This document shows positions 20,632 through 32,000 of a DNA stretch of 64,000 nt, piece by piece. The notes under the pieces were generated by a model. It saw nothing but the letters and a program-made list of their open reading frames with translations, had not been told where the DNA came from and did no database searches. Numbering within the stretch: position 1 is the first letter of the stretch; each line of letters starts with the position of its first letter. Source of the stretch: Zopfochytrium polystomum (taxonomy: Eukaryota; Chytridiomycota; Chytridiomycetes; Chytridiales; Chytridiaceae); contig JAIVFJ010000225.1 in NCBI GenBank assembly GCA_025765615.1, forward strand, positions 1 to 64,000. The letters are read 5' to 3'. The translations under genes and the position numbers were made by a program.

Positions 20632-21096
20632 CACGCACGAATATTTAGGGCATACCAGAGTTCAGGCTCATCGACTGGGGAACAGGTTCAAAAACTCTCT
20701 ACCTTTTCCTCCGCCTCTACTTCTCAACAACCATTCCCCCCAATTCCACCCTTTCCACCAGCAAAACGAAACAGCGAGCTGTCCGCCGAGTACATTGCGG
20801 AGGACCGCGACAAGGAGGCGAAGCGGGTGGAGAGGCACTGCAAGTCGCACGGCTTCGAGTTCCGGTCGGGCGCGGAGCGGGGGGTGTACCGGCGGGCGGC
20901 CGGCGCCGGCGCGTGTGCGGTTCGTCCGGGAGCGGCGACGGCGGCGGCGGGAAACAAGAAGACGGCAGCGACGTCGGCGAGAAAGGGCGGGACGGTGGTG
21001 AAGGCTGGGGGGGACAAGGGCAAGGCGGGCAAGGGGAAGGCGGACGCGCAAAAGGGGCGAGCGGCCCAGAAGGCGCAGAGGCAGCGGCAGCGTTAG
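19673..21096 (+). CDS. Secreted/ER kinase-fold protein (APH-like catalytic loop)
   Basis: Five exons: 19673-19912, 20110-20245, 20336-20562, 20649-20685 and 20762-21096; phases close, giving about 324 residues. The N-terminus has a Ser/Arg-rich stretch and then a strongly hydrophobic signal or anchor segment (VALTLSLALALALAL, ending near PSAAA). The rest follows the protein-kinase-like order: glycine-rich loop IGVGAAGRVFDATD, lysine strand PVVVKNLF, catalytic loop WLHQDGHRDNVRVD and metal-binding LIDWGT. The catalytic loop aligns with the HGDxHxxN form of aminoglycoside/choline kinase-like enzymes rather than HRDxKxxN. The tail is Lys/Ala/Gly-rich and basic. The substrate is unknown. It is short for a kinase fold, because little lies after the DWG motif, so it may be a minimal or inactive kinase. 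Introns 1 and 3 contain CA repeats. Confidence 0.65.
20601..20637. repeat. (CA)n microsatellite in an intron of the kinase-fold gene
   Basis: CA repeats ending 11 bp before the acceptor of exon 4. A second CA tract (20076-20101) precedes the acceptor of exon 2. Confidence 0.9.
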
Positions 21097-21508
21097 AGCC
21101 GCCGGCGCCCTAACCCTTGATGTGCGAGGATGGGGATGATTCCTATTTTTTTTTCAAGCGCAACGATATGCATATCTTATTTTTTCATTGGAGACGAGGA
21201 GCGCAGCTCTGTGTCGGCTGTGCCAGTCGAATCATCCGCTCATTTTATTCTTCAGTTTGGGCAAAGACATTTGGTGTGCTGTGGGTCAAGAACTCTCAGC
21301 GCATTGATGAGGACACTGATGTATAAGACCGTTGGATAGAAAGAAAGGGTAACGGGGGGAAACAAAAAACTAAAAGACGAAGAGGGTGATGTGAACAAGT
21401 GTGAATATTTGCTGCCGTTCTGAGGGTGTGAATGAGAAGAAGCAGGCATAACACGAAACGGAAGGCGAAAATAAAACGACCGGCACAGCATCAACGCCAA
21501 TCTCCGGC
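21097..21508. other. Convergent 3' intergenic region
   Basis: Lies between the 3' ends of the plus-strand kinase-fold gene and the minus-strand dioxygenase gene. AT-richer than its neighbours, with no coding signal. Confidence 0.5.
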
Positions 21509-22781
21509 TCAAACCACCCCTCCTTCCGACAGCTCAAATCCCAAAAGCCTCCTTCCCAACACGGACAGCCGCACCGGCGGCGCATCATGGCGCCCAATTC
21601 CCTCCACCGTCTTTTCCAGCTCCCCGTCCTTCACCTTCTTGCTCTCCCTAAACGAAGGAAACAGCTTGACCTGCCCGCCGGCGGGCCAGTGCGAGGTCAT
21701 GCGGTTCTCTGCAAACGCCGTCGCGCGTTTGGTCGCGTCCTCGGCGGTGAGGAAGCTGCGGGGACACATGCAAACGTAGATGGCTGCGCGGTCGCGGGCG
21801 GCGGGGGCGGCGGGGTTTCGGGAAGCCGGGGGGTCGTTTTGGTGGGGTGTTTTGCTGTACCAGAAGACCTATTTTTTGGTGGGGAGAACAGATAAGACGT
21901 AAAATGTTGCTCTCGCTTCAGTCTCGTGCCCCTCTTACCATATCTCCGGCTTTCGCCCTTACGCGAACACGCGGCATCGGGAACGGCCGATCCGCCGTCT
22001 TTGCCGGGTCCGCGTCGTCCAGGTACTGTCTCCCGTCGATCTGGATCTCATGGATATACTCCCTGGGGTACCTATAAAAGTTCCCTCTCCCCGTCTCCCT
22101 GTCATGCGCGCGGTAGTATCCCTCCCACGCCCTGTGTCCGCCGCTCCAGACGACGAGTCCGCCGTCGTTGTCCCCATCGCAGTCCTCAAGGTTCAGGAAC
22201 CCCTGCAGGCACCTTCCGTCGAGTGGTTCCTTGCCACGGTCAGGCCTCCCTTGGTCCGTGTGCGCCCAGAAGATCGACTCTGCGCCCTCGTACTCTTCAG
22301 CGCGGAAGGTGTTGGATCCATCAAAGGAGACGACGAGGTCGGCGGGATCGCAGCGCCAGTACTCGGCGAAGCAGGCGGCGACGTCGGGGTGCTGGCGGGC
22401 GTCCCAGAGGGCCTGGGTGTGGGGCCAGAGGCGGTCGATGCCGTGGGAGGGGGTGGTTGGGGCGGTGGGTTTCAGGGTGGGATCTGGGTGCGAGGATTGG
22501 GCGAAGAGGGCGTCGCGGAGGGATCGGCAGAAGGCGGGGTCGGCGACGACGCCCGGGACGACGACGTAGCCGCGCTCGTGGAGATGGGCTGTGTTCTCCG
22601 GAGTGAAGAAGCGGACGGTGGTGGTGGTGGTGGTGGTGGCAGTGGCGGATGCAGTGATGGCAGTGGCAGTGAGTGACTGTGCCGGCAGCTGCGCCGGCCG
22701 CTGTGCCGCCGACTCCGATTCGAAGGTGTTGTTGGTGCTGCGGCTGCTGCTGCTGCTGCTTACCGCCATCATCGTGTCCAT
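21509..22781 (-). CDS. Phytanoyl-CoA dioxygenase-like Fe(II)/2-oxoglutarate enzyme
   Basis: Two exons, 22781-21939 and 21868-21509, joined in phase across GATATG/gtaaga and aaaatag/GTCTTC; about 400 residues. The PhyH-family features are readable: RGYVVVPGVV near the fold start, the iron-binding H-x-D in FWAHTDQGRPD, LQGFLNLEDCD ... DGGLVVWSGGH, and across the splice GDM-VFWYSKTPHQN with the distal iron His. An Arg that could bind 2-oxoglutarate follows (AARDRAAIYVCMCP). Family members hydroxylate small molecules or lipids; the substrate here is unknown. The N-terminal about 50 residues are low-complexity Ser/Thr/Ala. The start at 22781 was chosen because the longer frame upstream encodes an implausible Gly/Trp-rich sequence. 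The intact HxD...H set suggests an active enzyme. Confidence 0.8.
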
Positions 22782-23734
22782 TTTTCTACCTCTTCCCTTC
22801 CTTTGTGTCCGCTCTTTGTTTCGTGCTGTATTTATCCATTTTTGCGCGAAACTTGTTCGGATACACTTCACTGTCGTTCGTTGGTTGGGGTGGGGCCAAG
22901 AAATGAAATAAGTGGTGCCTCCCCACTGGCAGCCCTTGCACACACCCATCCACCCACCCTCCAATCCAAACTCCACCAAACTTCCACGCTGAATCCACCC
23001 TTGTGCCGTCCTCTCTGCCCGCTTGGTTCGCCGCCTTCTAACGCGGATACAGACGTTGTCGGTGGTTCTGGGGTGCTCGATCTATTTTTGTCTCAGCCAT
23101 TTTTTCTTGACCGCCGAACAGCCAGTTTGTAACGGCGTCGAACAGGCCCGTCGGGCCGAGTGCTGGCCAGACTTGGATCACGAACGAGCAAATTTTGACA
23201 CTTGATGGATACAAGAGTATGCCCGCGGCACAAGCAAAGAGTCCGTAACTCCCGCATTTCCCATTCTACCGCGTTGAGTGGAGTGTTATGGAATCGATCG
23301 CAAAAAAAAAAAAAAAAAAAAAAAAAGGGAAAACGGAACGAAGCGTGGTTTTGCGATATTCAGGATGCCCGATCCCGTCGCAGCAGATTGGCCGCCCTAA
23401 CACATCTGTGCGATTCTGGCTGCAGAGTCTACGAAAGGGACAGACGACTGGGGCCGACGATCACGGTGAATACTGTCACACTCTCAGTCTTCACCTTTTG
23501 CGGTGGCAGTGCCGGATCTTCGTGGAGTTTGAGAATTCATGTGGGGTGGGCGCTTGGTCGCGGCCCAGCCTACCAACCGCGCAAACCGCGAAAGCACTGG
23601 GCAGCTCTTCCTGATAACGCCTCCATAACGACGCGGGTGAGGATCGCGATTCTCGGCGCGATGAGGGGCTGTGTTTGAGGTATTTGGTCGGTTTGCTGTC
23701 CGGATAAGTTTGGCCCGAATAAAAAAAATCGCGT

Positions 23735-24000
23735 TACACAGACGCCCCCGGTGTCCACGTCGCTTCACCCCTTAGCGAACACATACCCTGCCTCCAGGGC
23801 TACAGTACTAGACTGACCAGGCTGATAGCTGCTGCTGACTTTTGAGCATAATATAAATCAATCAAAGCAGTAAGAGGCAGACTCATCCTAACGACAGCCG
23901 AAAGCACACTTCTGTGCCCGAGGTGTCCACCTCCAGTGCGCGATCTGCTCGAAGTCCTCAAAGTGACTGACTGACGCTCGACAGGTTTGGGCCCGATCGT
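23735..24000 (+). repeat. Dispersed repeat, copy 1
   Basis: Shares with 28335-28620 the blocks acgtcgcttcacccctt, gcgaacacata, ccagggcta, gaaagcacacttctgtgc and gactgacgctcgacaggttt. The core agcaca-cttc-tgtgc(t/c) can form a 5-6 bp hairpin. No open frame is conserved among the copies. Confidence 0.65.
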
Positions 24001-24428
24001 GGTTTGCCTTCGTCAAGATTCCAATCCCAGCGCGGTGGTGGGGCCAAAGTCTTACTGGACTCAACACAGCTGTGGATGTTGGGAGCTGGGTGTCACGAAA
24101 GCGACCGGCATCTGAGGGCACACCTTGTGCATTCCAGTCTCGTGAATCACTCGTTCCTTTGGCCTGAAGGGGTTGGGGTTAGTGACTATCAAGCGGGGGA
24201 GGGATCGTCTTGAATTTGTGCTTGAGGCGAGGACGGCAATAGCAGCGCGTGTTCGGCCCTTCCCAGCAAGCATTTTGTTCCTCGTTTTATCTCCTATTTT
24301 TCTTTTTTTTTCTTTTTATTGGCCCGGGGATGATTCAGTGGTAGACGGACGTGCGAATTGAGCCGTTTTTGCGAGTCCGTCTGTGTCCGACTCTGTGTGT
24401 GTGAGAGAGTGAGAGTGAGAGTGAGAGC

Positions 24429-24430
<2 letters not shown>

Positions 24431-24477
<47 letters not shown>
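24431..24477. repeat. (GT)n microsatellite
   Basis: About 22 uninterrupted GT units, preceded by GA/GT-rich sequence. Confidence 0.9.
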
Positions 24478-24478
<1 letters not shown>

Positions 24479-24772
24479 AAGGGGGGCGAGCATCGACGGA
24501 TGTTTACGTTTTCCTTGGGCCCAACAGGTAGATATCGCGGGGTGTGTTATGATTTTACAATCGCGGATGATCGAGACTAATATAGAAAAAGAAAAAGAGA
24601 AAAAAACAAAACAGTTTTGCAATGTAAAATTGCACTGGTGTTACGCGATGCGGGCCGCACTCGACCTTATCCGTCCCGCATTTTTTCTCAATTTTTATAT
24701 GAATGGTTTGCGTTTTGTCGTTTTGTCCTTCACATCCGCCGCCGCTGCAAAACGCGCGGCAAGGGAGACAGG

Positions 24773-24777
<5 letters not shown>

Positions 24778-24840
<63 letters not shown>
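24778..24840. repeat. (GA)n microsatellite upstream of the MFS gene
   Basis: About 30 GA units, 280 bp before the MFS transporter start codon. It probably lies in the promoter or 5' UTR, in a position analogous to the CT tract before the methyltransferase gene. Confidence 0.9.
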
Positions 24841-24843
<3 letters not shown>

Positions 24844-25121
24844 TGAGAGCGACAGAGAGAGGGAGACACCCCACTGTTTGTTTACCTCAGCCGCTTGCAG
24901 TTTGCAGCATGATGATGCCAAATATAAAACGAAACGGCCCCCTCTCGCACTCGCTTCTTCTCCGCCAGCAACAAAAGACACTGCTGCTTTCTCTCTCCTA
25001 CTGTACCAATACTTCCTTCCGCAAAGACACAACCAGCGCCGCCTCTTCTTCGTACTGCTACTCCCAGTCTTACCCCGCCCCCACTCAATCCAAATACCAT
25101 TGCCCCATCCGACACCCAATA

Positions 25122-27169
25122 ATGCAAGACGACCCCCCAAAACCCCCGTCCGTCCGCCTCAGCGTGACAACCGAAACTCTCCGCGACCACGACGACGCCT
25201 TCCTTCCAGCCGCCGCCACCACCACCACACAGGCGGCGGCACCAGCAGATGGAGACGAAAAGGAGCCCACCGGTGCCGCCGCCATCCCGGGCCGCATCGT
25301 GCCCTCCATGACAAACTGGCAATTCGGCCTCCTCTTCCTCGGTCTCAACGTCGCAATCTTCCTCGCTGCACTAGACCAGGTGCGTTGTGTATTGCCAGGC
25401 TCTGTTCAGACCTACGAACCCAAACTCATTTTCCCACTTCTTCGGTTTCCTCTAACCACCTTCCATTATGACCAACCAACCAACCAACCAACCAAAAGAC
25501 GATCGTCTCAGTCGCCCTCCAAGCCATCTCGACCGAGTACTCGGCCCAAGACCAGGTCGCGTGGGTCGCGACCGCCTACCTGCTCACCGCGACTGCCTTC
25601 ATCCCCTCCTACGGCCAGGTCTCGGACATTTTCGGGCGCAAGCCGACATTTTTATTCGCCATCGTAGTCTTTGAGCTCGGCAGCGCACTGTGCGGGGCAG
25701 CAAACAGCATGATCATGCTCATCGTCGCCCGCGCCGTCGCGGGCATCGGCGGCGGCGGCATTTTTTCGCTGGTCATGATCATCATCTCGGACGTCGTGCC
25801 CATCCAGGACAGGGCGAAATGGTCAGGCCTCATTGGTGCTGCGTTCGGCCTCGCGTCCGTCGCTGGTATGTAAGCTTGCGATAATTTCAAAGAGAGAGAC
25901 TCTCCTGCCCCACAACCTTGACTTAAGCAACAACAACAACAAAACCAAACAGGCCCCCTCCTCGGCGGCGTCTTTGTCGACCACCTATCCTGGCGCTGGG
26001 TCTTTTACATCAACCTCCCCGTCGGCGCCATCGCAATCATCACCGTCATCCTCTTCCTGCATGTCGACAACCGCCCCGGCGCCCCAAGGACAACGACTAC
26101 TACCCGGCTGTCCGCCCTCGCCCGCATCGACTGGCTCGGCACCGGCCTCCTCGTCGCCGCCGTCCTCTGCATCCTCATCCCGCTGGAAGGCGGCGGCACC
26201 CAGTACCCCTGGGACTCCCCCATCGTCAAGGCGCTGTTTCCAATCGGTGGCATCCTGCTCGCCGCCTTTGTCTACGTCGAGGGCTGGGTCGCGGTCAACC
26301 CGATCATCCCGCCGAAGCTGGTGGGTCAGAGGCACGTCGCGGCCGCGCTGGTCACGGCGTTTTTCTTTGGTGCTACGTTCTTTGGGATGGTGTTTTACGC
26401 GCCGCAGTGGTTCCAGGTCGTGCTCGACGGTGAGTAGAGAACAGTAACAGCCTTTTTTTTTTGTTTTCTCTGCAAAGCCACTTAACTGGCACTATTTTTT
26501 TTTTTGTCACCAGCCTCGGCAACCTCCGCCGGCATCCGCAGCCTCCCGATCATCCTCGGCCTCGTAATCTTCGGCGTCGCCGTCGGCATCATCTCCAGCA
26601 ACACGGGCCACGCCTGGCCCTTCCTGCCCCTCGGCGGCGCTCTCCTCGCCCTCTCCGCGGGCCTAACCACTCTCCTCAACGAAACCTCCCCTCTCTCCCA
26701 CCAAGTCGTCTTCTTCCTCCTCGCCGGGATCGGCTCCGGCCTCGCCTTCCAAATGCTGCTCCTCATCGCCCAGTTCTCCGTCGACCCGGCCTTCCTCTCT
26801 GCGGTGACCGCCATCACAAACTTTTCGCAAACAATCGGCGGGGTGCTCGGCCTCGCGGCCTTCTCGGTCGCGTTCAACGCCAAGCTGCCGGTGTTTGTGC
26901 AGGAGAGCTTGAAAGAGGCCGGGGTGGAGACGCTGCATTTTACGGTGGACGGGGTGACGGTGGAGAGCTTGTACAAGTCCGGGGTGATTGTGAGGAGGGT
27001 GCTGCCGGACGACGAGTGGCCGCCGGTGATCCACGGGTACGTGAGGGCGCTGCAGCTGGTGTTTTGGATGACGGTGCCGTTCGCGGGGGCGGTGGTTGTT
27101 GCGGCCATGTTTATGAAGAAGAGCAGGCTGCCGTCGAGCAGGTCGGCGGAGACGACGATTGCATTTTGA
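25122..27169 (+). CDS. MFS drug:H+ antiporter, DHA2 (14-TM) family
   Basis: Four exons: 25122-25379, 25499-25865, 25953-26429 and 26514-27169; phases close, giving about 585 residues. A hydrophilic N-terminus of about 65 residues precedes the first membrane segment (FGLLFLGLNVAIFLAALDQ, the family's LDxTIV motif split by intron 1 before TIVSVALQAI). Then come YGQVSDIFGRKP (MFS loop 2-3 motif A), ARAVAGIGGGGIFSLVMIIISD (motif B region), [29 protein letters not shown] (motif C plus the WRWxFxINLP signature of DHA2 members; quoted here in part) and further membrane segments to about residue 565. It should sit in the plasma or vacuolar membrane and export toxic compounds or metabolites. No biosynthetic cluster is evident around it. 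Confidence 0.88.
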
Positions 27170-27719
27170 AGGAGGAGTTTGTTGTTGTTGTCTGTTTGTG
27201 TGCTGTAGGTTTTTTGGTTCCTTTGTCGTTGGTGACCCTCTATTCCTTGTTTTTTTTTTTTTTTTTGTAACTGACTTCACTACTTTCGCTGTTGTGGGAT
27301 TTCTTTCTTCGGCCGCCCTCCCGGTTGTGCTTCTTCTATTTTCTTCTTCCATCGTTTACACGTCCGCCAAGTTGTTCTTTGGATCTTGTGCTACCACTTC
27401 ATAAATCCTCACTGACCCGGTCCACCCGTGTTACTCGTCAACGGAAGTAACTCGAAGGTCCAATTTTTCAACATAATCCAACCGCCCCTCCCCTTAGTGA
27501 GCGCTCATTTGGCAGAAATCAAATTTTTGTTGAAGCAACACGGAGGAAGAAAAAGGGGAAATAACCAAGGAAGATGTTTAAGGAGGATCGGTCACTGTAT
27601 CTTGCAAGTCTGGTGGTGCGCTCAATCATTGTTTGGTGTTAACTTTGCCAATTGCACCAAAATTTTGTGGGTCGCGCGCAATTGGGACACGCTTGTAAAA
27701 GGTAAAAAAAAAGCGTGAA

Positions 27720-28130
27720 CTCGCCAGACTCTAACTGGCAGTGTCCACATTGCTTGACCTACACAACTGGACTACCCAGGCTGTCAGACACAGTGAACTT
27801 TGCTGTATCATATAACTGAAGTAGCAAGAGGAGCCAGACTCGTTCCGCTGAACGCCGAAAGCACATCTCTGCTCGGGTGTGGCCTATCAGCGATGTGCCA
27901 TCTCCTTCAAGACCAAAACAATTAGCCTCCGAACCCCAGCTGGCATGGCAATCTCGATGAAATGTGCCCAATCGCAAAATCATTTGCCATCTCCATCCTG
28001 TGAAGGTGCGTCGGCGGCTGCAATAACGATGCAATGAATCAAAATCTACTAAATCAGGATCGCCGTATTTTTGTCTGTGGATATCACCAGCCTCCAACCC
28101 AAAACCGTCTGACCGTTCGGGGTGACCATT
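27720..28130 (+). repeat. Dispersed repeat, copy 2
   Basis: The most diverged copy. It shares agactcgtt, gccgaaagcaca, ctgctcgggtgtggcc, gatgtgccat, cttcaagacc and gtgcgtcgg with copy 3, and a downstream tgtggatatca(c) block. Upstream the pair also share accaag(g)aaggatg and ccaaaattttgtg, so the unit may be up to about 700 bp. Confidence 0.55.
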
Positions 28131-28329
28131 TATTGGTGATCGCGCGTTTTGCAAAAAATTTAAAAAAACATTACCAAGAAGGATGATAAAGAGGATCAGT
28201 TATTGTATTTGTAAGTCAGATTGTGCGTGTTCCCTCAAGTGTCACTATTTGGTGTCGCGGAGGCAGCCGCCAAAATTTTGTGTCTCCGCGTCGTTTCTCC
28301 CTGACTTGTAGAAGGGAAAGGAGCGAGCA

Positions 28330-28770
28330 CAACCAGACATGAACTGGCGGTGCCTACGTCGCTTCACCCCTTTGCGAACACATATCTTGCTTCCAGGGCT
28401 ATTCGGCTGGACTACTCAAGCTGACACACAAATCTGATTTGAAGTTATATATATATATATACATGTTAAAAAAATAAGAGTCAGACTCGTTTTACGGAGG
28501 GAAGCCAAAAGCACACTTCTGTGCTCGGGGCGTGGCCCATCACCATGTGCCATTTGCTTGAAGACCTTAAAACGACTGACGCTCGACAGGTTTTGCCCCA
28601 AACGCCGGCTGACATTGGCCCATCCCGTAAACGTGCGTCGGGTGGTCTGGGCGATCTTGGGGGAACGAGAACGATCGCAGCGCGCAGTCCGCCAGCAAAG
28701 ATCGGATCGCTTTTTTTTCTCCTTTCCACATGATTTGTGGATATCGCCTGCCTTCCACTGGTATGATCAG
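28330..28770 (+). repeat. Dispersed repeat, copy 3
   Basis: See copy 1 for shared blocks. The copia element inserted about 85 bp downstream of the recognisable end. Confidence 0.6.
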
Positions 28771-28855
28771 TCAGGGTGCAAGAAAGGTGATGTTGGAGTG
28801 AGATCGAGGACAAAGTGAAGCCCTGTTTCTGTATTTGAGTCGGCCGCCAAAGAGT

Positions 28856-29010
28856 TGTTGAGAATTGGAGGGAACTGCACACGAGAATGAGATGAAGATT
28901 CTCCCACACCGTGTGTGACTTGGAAATCAGCATAAAAGAGAAAGAAGAGAATGGACAAACACGTGAGAGTAAAGGAGCAGAGAAAAAGGTCTAAAGTCTA
29001 AAAGTCAACA
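28856..29010 (-). repeat. copia 3' LTR
   Basis: 155 bp, base-for-base identical to 33994-34148; ends TGTTG/CAACA. Confidence 0.95.
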
Positions 29011-29029
29011 CTCCCACCCATCAAGACGT

Positions 29030-32000
29030 TTAGGGAAGAAGGAGATGGGAACGAAGCAAGGTGAAGGAGTCAGCTGGAAGGGGCTTTGTGAGGATGTCAG
29101 CGACCATCTCCCGAGAGCGGAGATGCTGGACGTCGATGATGTGCTGCTGTACCTTTTCACGGATGAAGTGATGGCGAATGTCAATGTGCTTAACCTGATT
29201 GGAAAGCTTCTGGTTCTTGGCAACGGCAATGGCACTGCGATTATCTTCGTAGATTATGGTTGGACCACCAGATTGAGGCACACCAAGGTCAGACAGAAGT
29301 TGACGGAGCCAGAGGACTTCCTGTGTGGTGGAGGAGAGGGCCATGTATTCTGCTTCGAGTGTGGAAAGCGCAACAGTGGCCTGGACGTGACTGCGCCAGG
29401 AAATGGGGCGTAGAATTGAACAAAGCCTGTTGTGGAGCGGCGATCAGAGGCAGTGCCCCCAAAATCGGCATCGGAGAAGCTGTGGAGCGGTGGGCGTTGA
29501 AGGTTACTAGCGGTGGCAGTGGGTCCAGCATAGGCAAAGTGGCTGAAAGAGACAAGGGACTGGGACAAGGCAGAGTAGGTGATGCCGTATGGTAAGGTAC
29601 CACGGAGATAGCGGAGTATGCGTTTGGCAGCAACCCAGTCAATTTCAGTTGGGCAACTGAGGCGGCGACTGAGGCGGGCAACAGCCATGGAGATGTCAGG
29701 GCGAGTACCCAAGGAGAGATAGAGTAGACAGCCAATGAGTTCTGCAAAAGGCTCAGACGTAGGAGCGGAGGAGGGGTCTGGCGTATACGAGGTGTGCATG
29801 GGGGTGGAAACAGAGGCGCAGTCCGACATGCCAAAACGTTGGAGGATGGACTTAGCATAGCCAGTCTGATGAACACGCACGCGAGTGAGGTCAGGGGACT
29901 GCTCAATCTCGAGACCAATGAAGTAGCGGAGGAGGCTGAGATCTTTCATGCGAAATCGGGCGCGGAGGGCGTCCTTAATTGCGGAGATTTCAATGGAGGT
30001 TGATCCAGCAATAAGGAGATCATCAACATAGGCTACAATGAAACTCTTGAGACCGTCGCGAACACGAACATACACACACGCGTCTGCCGGGGAACGAGTG
30101 AACCCAATAGACTGGAGATAATCATCCAGAGTCTTGTTCCAGATGTGAGGTGCCTGCTTCAGCCCATACAGGGAACGTTTAAGCTTCCAGACATGATCGA
30201 TTTTTCCAGGGGCAACGTGACCAACAGGTTGCTCAATGTAAACGTCGCGGTCAATGGGTGCATAGAGGAAGGCAGTAGTGACGTCCATGTGGTGGATGGC
30301 GAGGCGCTCGCGAGCACAGACAGCAAGCACACTGCGAATGCTGGAGAGTTTTGCAGTTGGGGCAAAAATGTCGCCGAAGTGGACGCCAGCGACTTGCCAG
30401 TAACCTTTGGCAACAAAACGCGCTTTATACCGTGTGGGGCAACCATTTGCGTCTCTCTTGATCTGAAATACCCAGCGTGAAGGGAGGACAAGAGTGTCAA
30501 ATGGGCGCGGGACGAGGTCCGCGACGTCGTTTTCCCAACAGGAGGCAAGTTCCTCCTCACAGGCAAGCCGCCACTGCTCCGCATCGGGTCGACTATTGCA
30601 GTCCCGTACTGTTTGGGGATCGTCAGTAGGAGCTGTCTCAGTGAGCGCTCCGACAAGGTCAGACTCGACACATTCAAGGAGCGTCGAGGGGGGAGCCAAG
30701 GATGGTGACTCCTCCCAAATAAGTCGACTGAAAGTGGTGAGGAGCCCAACAAACAGGGAAGAACCAGAATCGTCAGGGACATACGGTTGACCATCAGGGC
30801 GGAGATAGTCCTTTAGGCGCGAGTTGGGTTGGCGAATACGGGTGGAGCGACGGAGTCCTGCAGCCATGGGAGGAGACTGCTGTTGACGTGTTTTTGGAGG
30901 CGGCAAACTGAGGGGAGGAAAATCAACATTGTAGTGGGATGGCAGAGGAGTCGGAGACAAGGGAACCACCGAGATGGCATCAGGTAAAGGCCGCTCAGGG
31001 GAAGGCGGGAGCGGAAAAAACGAAGGAGGAGTGGGCACTGCAGTAGAGAGGGAACGGAGGAGTGACATGGGAGAGGTAGCAGTCGAGGATGCGGTGGGGT
31101 CAGGTACATCTGTAGCGGTAGTGTGGGGGACAACACCACAGTCTGAGAGAGGCATCGACGAGTGAGTGGATGTGGGTGACAGTGTGAGTTCGTCAGGCAC
31201 CGCCGCTGGAGGTTCCGCTACTGGGATAGCAGGGGTGGAAGGAGATGCCAGGGGGGGGAGTGGAATGTGAAAAGGATAAATAGATGCGACAAGATCTGCA
31301 GGCAGCAGAGCGGGAGAATCAGATCCTGGTGGGCGAGAGGAGAAGAATAGTGAGGACGGATTAGAGGGCAGTTGAGGGTCGGAAGGGTCGAAGGTGTCCT
31401 CCCAGAAAATGACGTTTTGACTTAAAACTACACGGCCAGAGGAGAGACGAACACGATATGCCTTTGACTCAAGGTCGTAACCGACAAAGCGACCCTTTTC
31501 AGCCTTTGGGTGAAGTTTTGAGGCACGGTCGTCCTGAACCCGAATGGCAAAGCGACACAGCCCCAGGTGCGGAGGTGTGAGAGGTCAGGCTTGTGGCCGT
31601 GGATTTTCTCGTAAGGAGACTTTCCGTTGGCGCCAGGTAAGCGGTTGTGCAAGTAGACCGCTGTCATAATGCCTCTCCCCAAAGACTGAGTGGGGCGTGA
31701 GCAGCGTGTAGCATGGAGAGTGCACGTTCTGCAAGTGTACAGTTCATACGTTCGGCGACCCCAATTTGTCCGTGATGAGCAGCGCCAGGTGTTGCAAGTT
31801 GGTGTTCAATCCCAGCTTGACGTAAAGGAAGTCAGAAGTCGGACCCCATGTATTCGGAGCCCTGGTCTGAGCGAAAAACCTTGAGGGAATGGCCAGTCTT
31901 CTTTTTCATGATAGTGCGAAAATCCGCAAAGTGTGCATATGTGGAGGCAGATGTGAGCGACTTTTGAAAACACGCTCGGACATAGTGCGTTGCATCATCG

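Larger units (their letters stand above)
22782..25121. other. Repeat-rich intergenic region
   Basis: No supported gene over 2.3 kb. It holds a poly(A) tract at 23300-23325, the first copy of the three-copy dispersed repeat (about 23735-24000), a GT repeat at 24433-24477 and a GA repeat at 24778-24838. A tRNA-like A-box text at about 24327 lacks any matching B-box. Confidence 0.5.
27170..28855. other. Repeat-derived intergenic region left of the copia element
   Basis: No gene supported. Contains two further copies of the dispersed repeat (27720-28130 and 28330-28770), a T tract at 27249-27266 and a TA tract at 28448-28461. Confidence 0.5.

Noticed and set aside
21926..22676. Plus-strand open frames through the dioxygenase gene
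   Set aside because: Arg/Gly-rich shadow frames opposite a gene with clear PhyH motifs.
24320..24370. tRNA-like start (GGGGATGATTCAGTGGTAGA)
   Set aside because: Resembles an A-box, but there is no B-box and no foldable anticodon or acceptor arms downstream.
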